Assembly (NCBI GenBank): GCA_029266635.1
Contig: JAQSWM010000008.1
Location: 214,471-278,470 of the forward strand
DNA: 64,000 nt
Direction of reading: 5' to 3'
DNA from: Sphingobacteriaceae bacterium
GTDB taxonomy: Bacteria; Bacteroidota; Bacteroidia; Sphingobacteriales; Sphingobacteriaceae
Below, one piece after another: positions 18,173 through 27,645 of the stretch. A program made the position numbers and the translations under genes. Below the pieces are notes generated by a model. It did not search any database. It was not told the origin of the DNA and saw nothing but the letters and a program-made list of their open reading frames with translations. The number at the start of each line of letters is the position of its first letter. The stretch's first letter is position 1.

Positions 18173-18823
18173 TTAGCGCAAATCTACGACTTCCACTCCG
18201 GGATGAGCCTTGGGATTGAAGGAAAAAATAGATTCAGAAACTTTCACATTAGGTGTAAACGACCGAATCAAATACGTGTACTTTGCCCCGCCTTTATCAA
18301 AAATGATGGCATTGCTGATGGTTTTGTTCGCTTTGTCTATACTTAAGCGCACTTTGAAAAATGAGGGCTTGGTATCAACCGGACTAAGATCAATGGTGTA
18401 AGTGGATCTACCGTTTATTTTGCCATCACCAACATACAGGTACTTATATCCTTTTTCATAAATAGTAAAGATCTGAGCAGGATTTATAGAATTCTGGCTA
18501 TTGTCCACATCACTAACCTGAACCTCTTTGTCCTGTTTCTGATATGTCCACTGCGTTTTTCCATCACTGATCAGATCCTGATCTTTAAGGGTAACCTTGT
18601 ATTTGTTGGTTTTAGATTTTACGTAAATAGTTCCCGTTTGGCTCTGCTTGATCTTGGCTGCCGGATTATCTATTGTAAGAGTAAAATCCGCCTTGATTAT
18701 ATTATATGTGCGATATTTCTGACTAACCTGAGCTAAAATCGATTTCGCCCTGGCATCCGTTTGGGCAAATCCTGCAACTGCAATAAACGTCAGCAGAAAT
18801 GTGACTGTTATTATTTTCTTCAT
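18173..18823 (-). CDS. lolA: Outer-membrane lipoprotein carrier LolA
   Basis: 216 residues with a signal peptide ending GFAQ. The mature chain has the LolA half-barrel pattern: KYRTYNIIKADFTLTI at the start, QTGTIYVKSKTNKYKV, LISDGKTQWTYQK, a central D-rich loop with NSINPAQIFTIYEKG, and FSFNPKAHPGVEVVDLR at the end. LolA carries lipoproteins across the periplasm to the outer membrane. It begins 9 bases after ftsK ends, a gene order I know from other Bacteroidetes, so an ftsK-lolA operon is likely. Confidence 0.93.
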   Translation of the reverse strand: MKKIITVTFLLTFIAVAGFAQTDARAKSILAQVSQKYRTYNIIKADFTLTIDNPAAKIKQSQTGTIYVKSKTNKYKVTLKDQDLISDGKTQWTYQKQDKEVQVSDVDNSQNSINPAQIFTIYEKGYKYLYVGDGKINGRSTYTIDLSPVDTKPSFFKVRLSIDKANKTISNAIIFDKGGAKYTYLIRSFTPNVKVSESIFSFNPKAHPGVEVVDLR

Positions 18824-18832
18824 AAGTATCCT

Positions 18833-21439
18833 TTATTCTTTAGCGTTCAAATTGTCTAAAAATTGTTCCAAAGAATATTCATCGGGCAATAAAACCTCCC
18901 GGGCCTTGCTTCCCTCGAACGGACCAACCACGCCGGCAGCCTCCAATTGATCAATAATCCGGCCTGCTCTGTTGTATCCTAATTTCAGCTTTCGCTGGAT
19001 GAGAGAAGTGGATCCTTGCTGATGCAGCACTATCAATCTGGCAGCATCTTCAAACATGGGGTCACGGTTGTTCGGATCGAAATCTTTGATAGTTCCGCCT
19101 TCGCCGTTCTCATCCACGTACTCCGGAAGCATCCACGCCGAAGCATAGCCACGCTGCTCGCCAATGTAGTCCGACACGCGTTCCACCTCAGGCGTGTCCA
19201 CAAAGGCGCACTGAATCCTGATCAAATCGCTGCCCGTTGCCAAAAGCATATCCCCTCGGCCAATAAGCTGATCGGCACCGCCACTATCCAGAATGGTACG
19301 TGAATCTATTTTTGAAAGCACCCGGAACGCAAGCCTTGCCGGAAAATTCGCCTTAATTGTACCTGTAATAATATTCACCGATGGACGCTGGGTTGCAATA
19401 ACGAGGTGAATGCCAATAGCCCGGGCAAGCTGCGCCAAACGTGCAATGGGCGCTTCCACTTCCTTACCTGCTGTCATCATCAAATCGGCAAACTCATCCA
19501 CAATCAACACAATGAATGGCAGAAAGCGATGTCCTTCGTTCGGATTTAATTTGCGGTTCACAAACTTACTGTTGTATTCTTTCAGGTTGCGTACCTGTGC
19601 ATTTTTCAGCAGGTCGTAGCGCTGATCCATCTCAATACAAAGTGAGTTCAGTGTATTGATAACTTTTTTAGTGTCGGTGATAATTGCATCTTCTTCGCCG
19701 GGAAGCTTAGCGAGGAAATGTCTTTCTATTTTCCGGAAAAGCGTCAACTCCACCTTTTTCGGGTCAACCAGCACAAACTTCAACTCCGATGGATGCTTTT
19801 TATACAACAAGGAAGCAAGAATGGCGTTTATGCCCACCGATTTACCCTGTCCAGTTGCTCCGGCAACAAGCAAGTGAGGCATTTTAGCCAGATCGGCGAT
19901 GTAAACCTCATTGGAAATGGTTTTGCCAAGTGCAATCGGCAGATCCATTGTAGTGCTCTGGAACTTCTCTGTCGCCAAAACAGAGCGCATGGAAACCATC
20001 TCGGGATGTTGATTAGGAACCTCAATACCGATAGTTCCTTTCCCCGGCATTGGCGCAATGATACGTATGCCTAGTGCTGCGAGGCTTAGGGCAATATCAT
20101 CTTCAAGATTCTTGATCTTAGAAATCCGGACACCCGGCGCCGGGATAATCTCGTACAAAGTTACCGTCGGACCGATGGTAGCTTTGATCTTTTCAATTTC
20201 AATATTGTAGTGGTTGAGCGTTTCTACGATCTTGTTCTTATTGGCTTCGAGCTCGTCGGCGTTCACCGAAATCTTGTTTGAGCCATAATTTTCAAGCAAA
20301 TCGAGCGGTGGATACTTATAGCTGGCAAGATCAAGCTTCGGATCGTATTGCCCGAACTGTTCCACCAAATCATTGGCAGTTTTTTCTTCTTTCGGCTTCT
20401 CTACGGTGAGCTCGGGCTCATGCGGAGGCTCCACTTCAAGCTCAGTATCAGCCTTGGGACCGGCGGCAGCTTTAGGCTCTAAAATTACGTTTGAAGCAAT
20501 AGTTTCAAAATCTACAGTGCGGTTCGGGATGATCGGCTCAGGCCCTTCCTCATCCTCCAGGGCCACGGGCTCAGCAATACGCTCCTGTTGCATCAAATTG
20601 CCGGTGCGTGTGTCCGGCTGTTTATCTTCTACTATCAGGCTTCTGTTCCTCAGCGGGAACTCTACCGGCTCTGAGCGAACTTCGTCAACCAGTTCAATAT
20701 TCTCGGGTCCGCTTTCATCTTCAACCAAACTATCAGCTTTTGCACGTTGAGGTATTTTGAAATCGATGTTGTAGGCTATGATGAGTGCTGTCAATCCCGC
20801 GAAAGCGATAATACCCGCAATACCAGCATTGCCGACCTGCGCCTGCAGCAAACGGTTAGACCAAAAGCCAAATTCGCCTTCCAGAAAATGTGGATAATCT
20901 GAAACGAATCCATGAAAGAATGCCAGGGTGAGGGAAACAAATATCAGCAGGAAAAATGAATAGCCTAAAGTTTTGGAGATCGAAAACAGCTTAACCTTAA
21001 AAAGCATTCGGTAGCCGATAATGAAAAACACGGCTATAAATACAAATGAGGCAATGCCAAACCATTCATAGATAAACTGGTGCGACATGAGTGCACCCAG
21101 CTTACCCAGCCAATTTTCCACCACAGGCACTTTCTGCCCTGCTTTCTCGAACTCGGCAGGAGTTTTAAAGAGGTTATGCCAGCCGCCGTTTGCATCAAGC
21201 ACATAGCTCTGATCTTCCTGCCAGGTGAACAGATATGATGTAAAAGCAACCAGAAAATACAGGGAAACGATCAGGAAAAATAATCCCGCAATCTTCACAA
21301 CCCGCCCATCGCTCAGGTCGAATTTGGGCAGATACTCGGTTTTTTCTTTTTGGATGCGCTCGCGAGGTTTTGTTCTTGGCTGTGATTCGGGCTCTTCGCG
21401 AAAAGAGTTTGATCTAAACTGATTTCCTTTTACAGGCAT
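18833..21439 (-). CDS. ftsK: DNA translocase FtsK
   Basis: 868 residues. The N-terminal membrane domain has four TM helices (~50-240). A charged Pro/Glu-rich linker (~245-390) is followed by the motor domain with Walker A GATGQGKSVGINA, Walker B FIVLIVDEFADLMM, the RPSVNIITGTIKANFPAR motif and the C-terminal gamma domain (KLGYNRAGRIIDQLEAAGVV). FtsK/SpoIIIE pumps and resolves chromosome dimers at the division septum. The ATG at 21439 lies 24 bases downstream of a TATATTTG promoter box. Confidence 0.97.
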   Translation of the reverse strand: MPVKGNQFRSNSFREEPESQPRTKPRERIQKEKTEYLPKFDLSDGRVVKIAGLFFLIVSLYFLVAFTSYLFTWQEDQSYVLDANGGWHNLFKTPAEFEKAGQKVPVVENWLGKLGALMSHQFIYEWFGIASFVFIAVFFIIGYRMLFKVKLFSISKTLGYSFFLLIFVSLTLAFFHGFVSDYPHFLEGEFGFWSNRLLQAQVGNAGIAGIIAFAGLTALIIAYNIDFKIPQRAKADSLVEDESGPENIELVDEVRSEPVEFPLRNRSLIVEDKQPDTRTGNLMQQERIAEPVALEDEEGPEPIIPNRTVDFETIASNVILEPKAAAGPKADTELEVEPPHEPELTVEKPKEEKTANDLVEQFGQYDPKLDLASYKYPPLDLLENYGSNKISVNADELEANKNKIVETLNHYNIEIEKIKATIGPTVTLYEIIPAPGVRISKIKNLEDDIALSLAALGIRIIAPMPGKGTIGIEVPNQHPEMVSMRSVLATEKFQSTTMDLPIALGKTISNEVYIADLAKMPHLLVAGATGQGKSVGINAILASLLYKKHPSELKFVLVDPKKVELTLFRKIERHFLAKLPGEEDAIITDTKKVINTLNSLCIEMDQRYDLLKNAQVRNLKEYNSKFVNRKLNPNEGHRFLPFIVLIVDEFADLMMTAGKEVEAPIARLAQLARAIGIHLVIATQRPSVNIITGTIKANFPARLAFRVLSKIDSRTILDSGGADQLIGRGDMLLATGSDLIRIQCAFVDTPEVERVSDYIGEQRGYASAWMLPEYVDENGEGGTIKDFDPNNRDPMFEDAARLIVLHQQGSTSLIQRKLKLGYNRAGRIIDQLEAAGVVGPFEGSKAREVLLPDEYSLEQFLDNLNAKE

Positions 21440-21462
21440 TCGGTATGGCAGGGTTTATCTCA

Positions 21463-21470
21463 CAAATATA
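21463..21470 (-). promoter_or_regulatory. -7 promoter box (TATATTTG) for ftsK-lolA
   Basis: Exact TAnnTTTG match on the minus strand, ending 23 bases before the ftsK ATG. It would give a short leader of under 20 bases. No clear -33 element. Confidence 0.55.
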
Positions 21471-21574
21471 AATTAATTCCGCTTAGAGTTTTAAGCGGAT
21501 GAGCCGATTAATTGGATTCCATCTGTTCGTTTTATTTTCCTATTATTGGTTGTTTAATTGTTGATTCAATTGCT

Positions 21575-22225
21575 ATGAACAACCATCTACTTGAGGAGTA
21601 TATTGAGGTAGGCGATGTAAGTGCGCTAACCGAGCTGCTGGCCGAAAATCCTGCGCTGGCACGCGAGAAAACCAGCCATAATATCTCTCCTCTTATGCTC
21701 GCCTGCTACTACAAAAAGGCGGACATTGCCCGGGTAATTTTAAAGCACATTAAAGAACCTGATATCCACGAAGCATCTGCTGCAGGCAAGTTTGACAGCG
21801 TAGCTAATATAATTTATAATCAGCCGGAGCTTATTAATACCTATTCAGATGACGGCTTTACTCCGCTTGGGCTTGCCTGTTATTTTGAACACGAAGAAAT
21901 TGCCCGATATCTTTTGCTAAAGGGAGCCGATGTAAACCTGCCTTCGAACAACGGATTCAATGTTTTCCCGCTGCACTCGGCAGTTGCTGCCAACAACACC
22001 GACATCACCAAGATCCTGCTTGAAGCAGGTGCTGAGGTGAACGTTGCCCAGGCTTCGGGCACAACGCCCCTGCACTCCGCAGCTCAGAACGGCAACATCG
22101 AAATACTCATAAACTTATTAGAAGCGGGCGCCAATGTGAACGCCCGCATGGAAGGTGGAAAGCTGCCCGCCGACATGGCTTCGGAAAAGGGATTCCATGA
22201 TATTGCCCGCATTCTTGCGGAATGA
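21575..22225 (+). CDS. Ankyrin-repeat protein
   Basis: 216 residues from the ATG at 21575; a TTG 63 bases upstream is rejected because it adds an unrelated hydrophobic segment. Five or six ankyrin repeats are visible, for example NISPLMLACYYKKADIARVI, GFTPLGLACYFEHEEIARYL, NVFPLHSAVAANNTDITKIL, GTTPLHSAAQNGNIEILINL. No signal peptide, so probably a cytosolic protein-binding module of unknown partner. Its stop is directly adjacent to the stop of the convergent DUF4476 gene. Confidence 0.9.
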   Translation: MNNHLLEEYIEVGDVSALTELLAENPALAREKTSHNISPLMLACYYKKADIARVILKHIKEPDIHEASAAGKFDSVANIIYNQPELINTYSDDGFTPLGLACYFEHEEIARYLLLKGADVNLPSNNGFNVFPLHSAVAANNTDITKILLEAGAEVNVAQASGTTPLHSAAQNGNIEILINLLEAGANVNARMEGGKLPADMASEKGFHDIARILAE

Positions 22226-22921
22226 TTATCTCCCTTCTAAAAACTTATCGAACTTTTCGCGGCTGCTAATGAAGGAAAACTCATTGCGCACCAGATAGAA
22301 GCTTGACGGGTTCGCGATGCTGGCATATGCATCTAAAGCAACCTCCAGCTTTCTGTCGTCAAAACTGAACTGCTTGAGAAGCTGGGTAAGCTGATCTACC
22401 GAGATGCTGTTATCACGCAAGGCGATGCGGATCAACTTTTGCCTTCCGTCTTCAAAAGGTTCCTTCTTCACTTCATCTAAAAAGCGGCTAAACGATGCAG
22501 GGCTCATCTCACGTCCGGAGTAGCGGGATGGCCTTCCCGAGTCGTGGCGATCATAGTATAAATCTCCATTCCAGTTATCAAGAGCGTATTGACCGTTTCT
22601 ATAAATTGACTTGCTGGCGATAAGCCGCAGTTTTCCGTAAGCTGAAAAAGAAGATATGTTCCGGGTGCCGGGAGTAAGCATTACGAAGCCTCGATAAAGC
22701 GTCTTATTACCTAACTCGATTATCAATGAATTTCGCCCGGGGTGCAAATCGAAAAATCTGAACCGCCCGCTTTGCGAACTTGCCGACTCACCGTCTATGC
22801 TCACGGTAAATGCCCCGCGATCAGAAACTTCAAGGAAAAACTCCGAACTATTGGTAAACTGTTGCGACTTAGCTGCAAAAGCCAAAAGGCTGATGGCAAC
22901 AAAAAGGAATAGCTTTTTCAT
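22226..22921 (-). CDS. DUF4476 exported protein
   Basis: 231 residues with signal peptide MKKLFLFVAISLLAFAAKSQ. The N-terminal ~80 residues form a beta-sandwich-like segment (TVSIDGESASSQSGRFRFFDLHPGRNSL). The C-terminal ~95 residues match DUF4476 (helical; ends FDDRKLEVALDAYASI...SSFYLVRNEFSF...REKFDKFL). This Bacteroidetes envelope family has no assigned function. It is convergent with the ankyrin gene with zero intergenic bases and has no obvious operon partner. Confidence 0.88.
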   Translation of the reverse strand: MKKLFLFVAISLLAFAAKSQQFTNSSEFFLEVSDRGAFTVSIDGESASSQSGRFRFFDLHPGRNSLIIELGNKTLYRGFVMLTPGTRNISSFSAYGKLRLIASKSIYRNGQYALDNWNGDLYYDRHDSGRPSRYSGREMSPASFSRFLDEVKKEPFEDGRQKLIRIALRDNSISVDQLTQLLKQFSFDDRKLEVALDAYASIANPSSFYLVRNEFSFISSREKFDKFLEGR

Positions 22922-23032
22922 GACCGTATTGTTTGCTATTTAGATGCAGGCCGAGCCAAAATAGTTGCAGGGAGTTTAAAATAAAATGCGTTGCACTTGT
23001 TGGCGTGCATTAGAATCTATTAAATTTACGTC

Positions 23033-23746
23033 ATGCTGGACCACATTGACCTACAAAATGTATTGGTGCTTGACATCGAGACGGTGCCGCAATTTTCTTC
23101 TTATGCGGAAGTGTCTGAGGAGGTTAGCAGCTTGTGGGAGCAAAAAACACAGTATCAAAGGCGGGATGGTGAAACCGCAGAGGGCTATTATCCGCGGGCG
23201 GGAATCTGGGCTGAGTTTGGGAAGGTTGCCTGCATTTCTGTAGGAGCTTTTTATAGGAAGAACGGGCAGCTCGGGCTGAAAGTAAAGTCATTTGCCTCGG
23301 AAAATGAAACGGAAGTGTTGGAAGATTTTACAGGCATGCTTAAAAAGCAGCCTTCTACCCTAACCTTGTGCGCTCATAACGGCAAAGAGTTTGATTTTCC
23401 ATATCTCTGCCGACGGCTGCTAATCAACTGCATGGCTATACCCACTCAACTGCAGCTTGCAGGCAAAAAACCCTGGGAGATCAACCATATTGATACCATG
23501 GAATTGTGGAAGTTTGGCGACTACAAAAACTACACTTCTCTTAATCTGCTCGCTTCCGTTTTCAACATTCCCACTCCAAAAGATGACATCAGCGGAGCTG
23601 ATGTGCACCGGGTTTACTGGGAAGAAAAAGATCTTGCACGGATTAAAAACTATTGCCAGAAAGACGTAATTACCACCGCACAGTTGCTGTTGAAGTTCAA
23701 ATGCCAGCCGCTCATCCCCGAAAGGTTCATAAATTTTCTTGAATGA
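23033..23746 (+). CDS. 3'-5' exonuclease, PolB-exonuclease-like (DEDDy type)
   Basis: 237 residues. It carries the Exo I motif VLDIETVP (D14/E16), Exo II AHNGKEFDFPYLCRR, and a C-terminal Exo III NYCQKDVITTAQLLLKF; this fits the predicted PolB-related 3'-5' exonuclease family (DNA_pol_B_exo2). It is likely to act in DNA repair or processing, though the substrate is not proven. Start ATG 23033 follows TAAATTTA by four bases. Its last codons overlap the ABC ATPase start by four bases (ATGA). Confidence 0.87.
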   Translation: MLDHIDLQNVLVLDIETVPQFSSYAEVSEEVSSLWEQKTQYQRRDGETAEGYYPRAGIWAEFGKVACISVGAFYRKNGQLGLKVKSFASENETEVLEDFTGMLKKQPSTLTLCAHNGKEFDFPYLCRRLLINCMAIPTQLQLAGKKPWEINHIDTMELWKFGDYKNYTSLNLLASVFNIPTPKDDISGADVHRVYWEEKDLARIKNYCQKDVITTAQLLLKFKCQPLIPERFINFLE

Positions 23747-25467
23747 TTGTTGTAAAAAGCCTCAGCGTTGCGTTCTCGGGCGAGAATGGCTCTGTACAGG
23801 CAGTTGATGATGTCTCTTTCGAAGTTGAAAAAGGCGAAGTGCTGGGCATCGTAGGGGAATCCGGTTCCGGTAAGTCCGTCACTTCACTGGCTATCATGCG
23901 CCTTCACGATCCCTCCAACACTTCCCTCGAAGGCAGCATCCAGTTCAACGACACAGGTTTATTAGCTCTTTCCGAGGATGAAATGAGAAGCTTCCGCGGA
24001 AGTAGAATTGCAATGATCTTCCAGGAACCCATGACTTCGCTGAATCCTGTGCTAACCTGTGGCTACCAGGTTGCCGAAGCGATAAAAGAGCATAAAGCTG
24101 CGGCGGGAGAAAACATCAGGAACACTGTTGTGGAGCTTTTTAAAGAAGTTCAGCTTCCTCGGCCGGAACAAATTTACGACAGCTATCCGCACCAATTATC
24201 CGGCGGGCAGAAACAACGGGTTATGATTGCCATGGCGCTTTCCTGCAACCCGGAAGTCCTCATCGCCGACGAGCCTACCACCGCTCTTGACGTTACCGTA
24301 CAGAAAACCATTATCCGCCTGCTTCTCCGACTGAAGGAAGAGCGGAACATGAGTTTGATTTTCATTTCACATGATTTGGGCGTGATTGGAGAGATTGCCG
24401 ACAAAGTGCTGGTGATGTATAAAGGGAAAGTTGTTGAGCATGGAACGGTGAAGCAACTCTTTACCCAACCGCAGCATCCTTATACAAAAGGTCTACTTGC
24501 CTGTCGCCCCTTGCTCACGCGACAGCTCGAGCGCTTGCCTGTGATGAGCGATTTCCTGGCAACAGACGACAAAGGAGGCATAATTTCAAAAAATGAAGAT
24601 ATAAGTGAGCTTTTAAAGAGCCTGGAAACGAACCCGGAGGAGAACGAACTTCGCAGAAAGAAGCTCTATAGTGCGCCGCCGCTCCTTCAGGTACAACATC
24701 TTAAAACCTGGTATCCGATCAAAGAAGGGATGTTCAGCCCGGTAAAAGAATATGTTAAGGCTGTTGATGATGTGAGCTTTGACGTTTATCCAGGCGAGAC
24801 GTTGGGGCTTGTGGGAGAATCCGGCTGCGGGAAGACCACGCTGGGCAGGAGCATACTTCGGCTGATTGAGCCGACTGGAGGGAAGATGATTTTTAAAGGG
24901 ACCGATTTGCTCAGCCTTTCGGCGGAGGAGATGCGAAGGTTCAGAAAACATGTGCAGATTATTTTTCAGGATCCGTATTCTTCATTAAACCCGCGAATTA
25001 CTGTTGGGCGATCCATTATTGAACCGATGCAGGTGCATAAGAAACTAGCGAATGACCGGGAAAGAAAAGCACGGGCTTTGGAGCTGTTGGAAAGGGTAAA
25101 TTTGCTGCCAGAACATTTCAACCGTTATCCGCATGAATTTTCTGGCGGGCAACGGCAGCGCATCTGTATTGCCCGGGCGCTGGCACTTAAACCAGAATTC
25201 ATTATCTGCGATGAATCTGTTTCCGCTCTTGATGTTTCAGTGCAAGCTCAAGTTTTAAATCTTCTCCGGGAACTGCAGCGGGAGTTTAATCTAACTTACA
25301 TCTTCATCTCGCACGACCTTGCTGTTGTGAAACATATTTCAGATCGGATATTGGTAATGAACCAGGGCAGAATAGAAGAAAGCGGCGATCCGCAAGACAT
25401 CCTCAACAATCCTGAAAAGGAATATACCAGGAAATTAATTGAGGCAATTCCCAGCGGCTTGTATTAA
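23743..25467 (+). CDS. Tandem ABC ATPase of a peptide/nickel-type importer (DppD-DppF fusion)
   Basis: 574 residues with two complete nucleotide-binding domains. Walker A GESGSGKS and GESGCGKT, signatures LSGGQKQRV and FSGGQRQRI, and Walker B motifs LIADEPTTALD and FIICDESVSALD are present. Each half carries the oligopeptide-family C-terminal tail (QHPYTKGLLACRP, KEYTRKLIEAIP). Such YejF/DppDF fusions energise oligopeptide uptake. No permease or binding protein lies nearby, so the membrane partner is encoded elsewhere. Translation is coupled to the exonuclease gene. Confidence 0.93.
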   Translation: MIVVKSLSVAFSGENGSVQAVDDVSFEVEKGEVLGIVGESGSGKSVTSLAIMRLHDPSNTSLEGSIQFNDTGLLALSEDEMRSFRGSRIAMIFQEPMTSLNPVLTCGYQVAEAIKEHKAAAGENIRNTVVELFKEVQLPRPEQIYDSYPHQLSGGQKQRVMIAMALSCNPEVLIADEPTTALDVTVQKTIIRLLLRLKEERNMSLIFISHDLGVIGEIADKVLVMYKGKVVEHGTVKQLFTQPQHPYTKGLLACRPLLTRQLERLPVMSDFLATDDKGGIISKNEDISELLKSLETNPEENELRRKKLYSAPPLLQVQHLKTWYPIKEGMFSPVKEYVKAVDDVSFDVYPGETLGLVGESGCGKTTLGRSILRLIEPTGGKMIFKGTDLLSLSAEEMRRFRKHVQIIFQDPYSSLNPRITVGRSIIEPMQVHKKLANDRERKARALELLERVNLLPEHFNRYPHEFSGGQRQRICIARALALKPEFIICDESVSALDVSVQAQVLNLLRELQREFNLTYIFISHDLAVVKHISDRILVMNQGRIEESGDPQDILNNPEKEYTRKLIEAIPSGLY

Positions 25468-25549
25468 TACTATCTTTAATTTACTGAAAACCAATTGCAT
25501 GCTTGGCTGTTAAGTAAGAAAGAACTATTTACAATCTAAATCTATTTAT

Positions 25550-25804
25550 ATGAGCGACAATTCAAAAATAGCAACAGTTGTGCTGGCAGGGCTGGCAGCT
25601 GGTGCAGCAGCATGGTATTTATTGGCCACAGAGGATGGCAAAGCTACTACCGACAAATTGGTTGATTCTCTTAAAAACCTGGGCGGAACTTTTAACGATA
25701 TAAAAGAAAAAGCTTCAGACACCCTCAACAACCTGACAGATCAGGCTGGTAAGGTAGCTGAGAACTTAAAAACTAAGACTGAGTCTGCTTACAGCAACGT
25801 CTAA
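25550..25804 (+). CDS. YtxH domain-containing small protein
   Basis: 84 residues. One hydrophobic helix near the N terminus (~7-26, ATVVLAGLAAGAAAWYLLA) is followed by TEDGKATTDKLVDSL and a long amphipathic helix with DIKEKASDTLNNLTDQAGKV, the usual YtxH layout (general-stress membrane-associated protein in other bacteria). It is a single gene with its own strong terminator. Function beyond the domain name is unknown. Confidence 0.88.
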   Translation: MSDNSKIATVVLAGLAAGAAAWYLLATEDGKATTDKLVDSLKNLGGTFNDIKEKASDTLNNLTDQAGKVAENLKTKTESAYSNV

Positions 25805-25829
25805 ACAATACTACCATTTACTTATGAAG

Positions 25830-25857
25830 ATCCTGAGCGAACCGCTCGGGATTTTTT
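25830..25857 (+). terminator. Terminator after ytxH-like gene
   Basis: Stem ATCCTGAGCG / CGCTCGGGAT (10 bp, one G-T pair) with loop AAC, followed by TTTTTA. It sits 25 bases past the stop codon and abuts the end of the convergent DUF3820 gene. Confidence 0.9.
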
Positions 25858-26065
25858 ATTTTTTGAGGGGTGCAAGAAGATACTCCAAGCCGTTTAGCTT
25901 GATTTCGTACATGGTTGCCAGCAACATTCCAAGCCTGCCCGCCGGGAAGCCCTTTTGCTTGAACCAAACCAAGTACGCTTCCGGCAAGTTACAGATTGCA
26001 GAACCCTTGTATTTGCCGAACGGCATTTTCATTTTGACCAGGCTTTCCAATGCTTCGGGATCCAT
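25856..26065 (-). CDS. DUF3820 family protein
   Basis: 69 residues from the ATG at 26065 (a longer frame begins 39 bases upstream). The sequence is an almost complete DUF3820 domain: MPFGKYKG, then LPEAYLVWF, KGFPAGRLGMLL and YEIKLNGLEYLLAPL. It is a compact cytosolic protein. Some relatives are annotated as putative quorum-sensing-regulated virulence factors, with no mechanism known. It runs convergent to the YtxH gene and divergent from cobA. Confidence 0.88.
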   Translation of the reverse strand: MDPEALESLVKMKMPFGKYKGSAICNLPEAYLVWFKQKGFPAGRLGMLLATMYEIKLNGLEYLLAPLKK

Positions 26066-26141
26066 GCGCTTAGTTTTCCCACAAATTAGCCCAATTTTAC
26101 ACACATAAAAAATATACTTTTCAAAAGCTGATATTTGCCTT

Positions 26142-26873
26142 ATGGACGAGCGAATTCAGCCCGAGCTATTTATTGTAGGTGCCGGTCCCGGCGATCCAGA
26201 ACTTATCACAGTAAAAGGGTACAAATTGCTTCAATGTGCGGCGGTTGTGTTGTACGATAATCTTGCTAACCGCGATTTACTGAGCATTACATCTGATGGA
26301 TGCGAGAAGATATATGTGGGTAAGCAGCCATACGGCGATTATACCCCTCAGGAAACCATTCATGAGTTAATTCGCGAGAAGGCATTTGAGAAAGGCCGGG
26401 TGATCAGGCTGAAGGGCGGCGACCCATTTATTTTCGGAAGAGGTTACGAGGAAATATTGTTTGCTCAACAACAGGGGATCAAGGCTCATTATGTTCCCGG
26501 CATTACAAGCATGCAGGCAGCCGGGCTGGAAGGCATTCCCCTAACTCATCGTGCTTTAAGCGAGAGCATCTGGGCTCTTACCGGAACAAAGAAAGACGGC
26601 ACGCTCTCGAACGACCTTCGACTTGCTATGCAGAGCAATGCAACGGTTGTAATTTATATGGGCATGAAAAAGCTCGTGGAAATCTCCGCATGCTACGTCG
26701 AAGCCGGGAATGGCGATATGCCCGCAGCCATTATCCAACACGCATCCTTACCGCACAAAAAATTCGCGAAAGGGAAAGTCAAAGATTTGATAAAAATTTC
26801 CGAAAGCAACCATCTTACCCACCCTGCAATTATTATTATTGGATGGGTTGTAGATGTTGAAGGGCTCATATAA
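26142..26873 (+). CDS. cobA: Uroporphyrinogen-III C-methyltransferase
   Basis: 243 residues of the SUMT/CobA type, which adds two methyl groups to uroporphyrinogen III to give precorrin-2 for sirohaem or cobalamin. Motifs: LFIVGAGPGDPELITVKG, VLYDNLAN, IRLKGGDPFIFGRGYEE, VPGITSMQAAG, GIPLTHR and ALTGTKKDG. There is no fused CysG oxidase/chelatase domain, and no sulfite or nitrite reductase genes are adjacent. ATG 26142 follows GATATTTG by four bases. A bidirectional terminator lies after the gene. Confidence 0.95.
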   Translation: MDERIQPELFIVGAGPGDPELITVKGYKLLQCAAVVLYDNLANRDLLSITSDGCEKIYVGKQPYGDYTPQETIHELIREKAFEKGRVIRLKGGDPFIFGRGYEEILFAQQQGIKAHYVPGITSMQAAGLEGIPLTHRALSESIWALTGTKKDGTLSNDLRLAMQSNATVVIYMGMKKLVEISACYVEAGNGDMPAAIIQHASLPHKKFAKGKVKDLIKISESNHLTHPAIIIIGWVVDVEGLI

Positions 26874-26890
26874 CGAAAACAAAGCGCACA

Positions 26891-26924
26891 AAAAAGCCCG
26901 AACTTAATAGCCCGGGCTTTTTTT
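26891..26924. terminator. Bidirectional terminator between cobA and a convergent gene
   Basis: Stem AAAAAGCCCG / CGGGCTTTTT around an AACTTAATAGCC loop, with A and T tracts on both sides, so it can stop transcription from both the cobA side and the minus-strand gene at 26945. Confidence 0.9.
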
Positions 26925-26944
26925 ATACAGGGATAAATTCCTGA

Positions 26945-27235
26945 TTATGCTGCGGTGGCAGTTGCGTTAACGTTTTTCTCTACATAATCCAGTTCAAACA
27001 CTGCTAACTGGTTCAACAAATTGTAGTGTAATGTGCCAAAAAAGTTAATAATTGGCCCGTTATCGCTCTTTCCTTGAATAAATATTTTTTCTTTTAGGAT
27101 CTCACCCTTTCTCAAATCCTGCTTCGATAACAAAAGCTCTTCATCCTGAATTGTAAAAGATGAGCGGTCTACACCAAATTGTCTTAAGATTTCATTGAAG
27201 CTTAAGCCTTTTAATAATACTTCTGTTAGTTTCAT
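26945..27235 (-). CDS. Hypothetical protein, 96 aa
   Basis: 96 residues, soluble, beginning MKLTEVLLKGLSFNEILRQF and ending in an Ala/Thr-rich tail. No motif is recognised. The frame is preceded by a canonical TACCTTTG promoter box and followed by a bidirectional terminator, so it is a clear single-gene transcription unit with a leader of about 45 bases. Confidence 0.7.
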   Translation of the reverse strand: MKLTEVLLKGLSFNEILRQFGVDRSSFTIQDEELLLSKQDLRKGEILKEKIFIQGKSDNGPIINFFGTLHYNLLNQLAVFELDYVEKNVNATATAA

Positions 27236-27645
27236 AATCCCTGCTGTTTAATGTTTGGTAATAGTGGTATGTATGTGATTCCTTTACAAAGGTAATACCA
27301 AAAACTGGGACGTGAAACAGAATTATCAACAATGAGTGCATTTTGTTATGATTTTTTCAACAAATAAGACACAGGATTGACAATCTGCAATTGTCGCATA
27401 AAAATAATTAAGGGGTTTCTTTGTCGGGGATAGCCAAGCGTGCTTTTTTTCCGGCCTACACTCAGAATGCTGTGCATTTTTTTGGTCACTTAGTGTACAA
27501 TCGGGAATACTTTAGATGTTTAAACATAGAACAGTGTGGATAAAATATGCTGATGAGATACTAACAGCTCTGGCTTAGATGTTATATTAGCAACACACAT
27601 CTCTCCTACCGGGAAGCATTGTTAAACGAGTTTAGAAAAAAGGAA
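27236..27645. other. 410-base AT-rich divergent intergenic region
   Basis: It lies between the divergent hypothetical genes at 26945 and 27646 and contains the minus-strand promoter box at 27287-27294. Otherwise I see no RNA gene, hairpin or repeat. Its length suggests regulatory sites that cannot be named from sequence. Confidence 0.55.
27287..27294 (-). promoter_or_regulatory. -7 promoter box (TACCTTTG)
   Basis: Exact TAnnTTTG on the minus strand, 52 bases upstream of the ATG of the 96-aa gene at 27235. Confidence 0.55.
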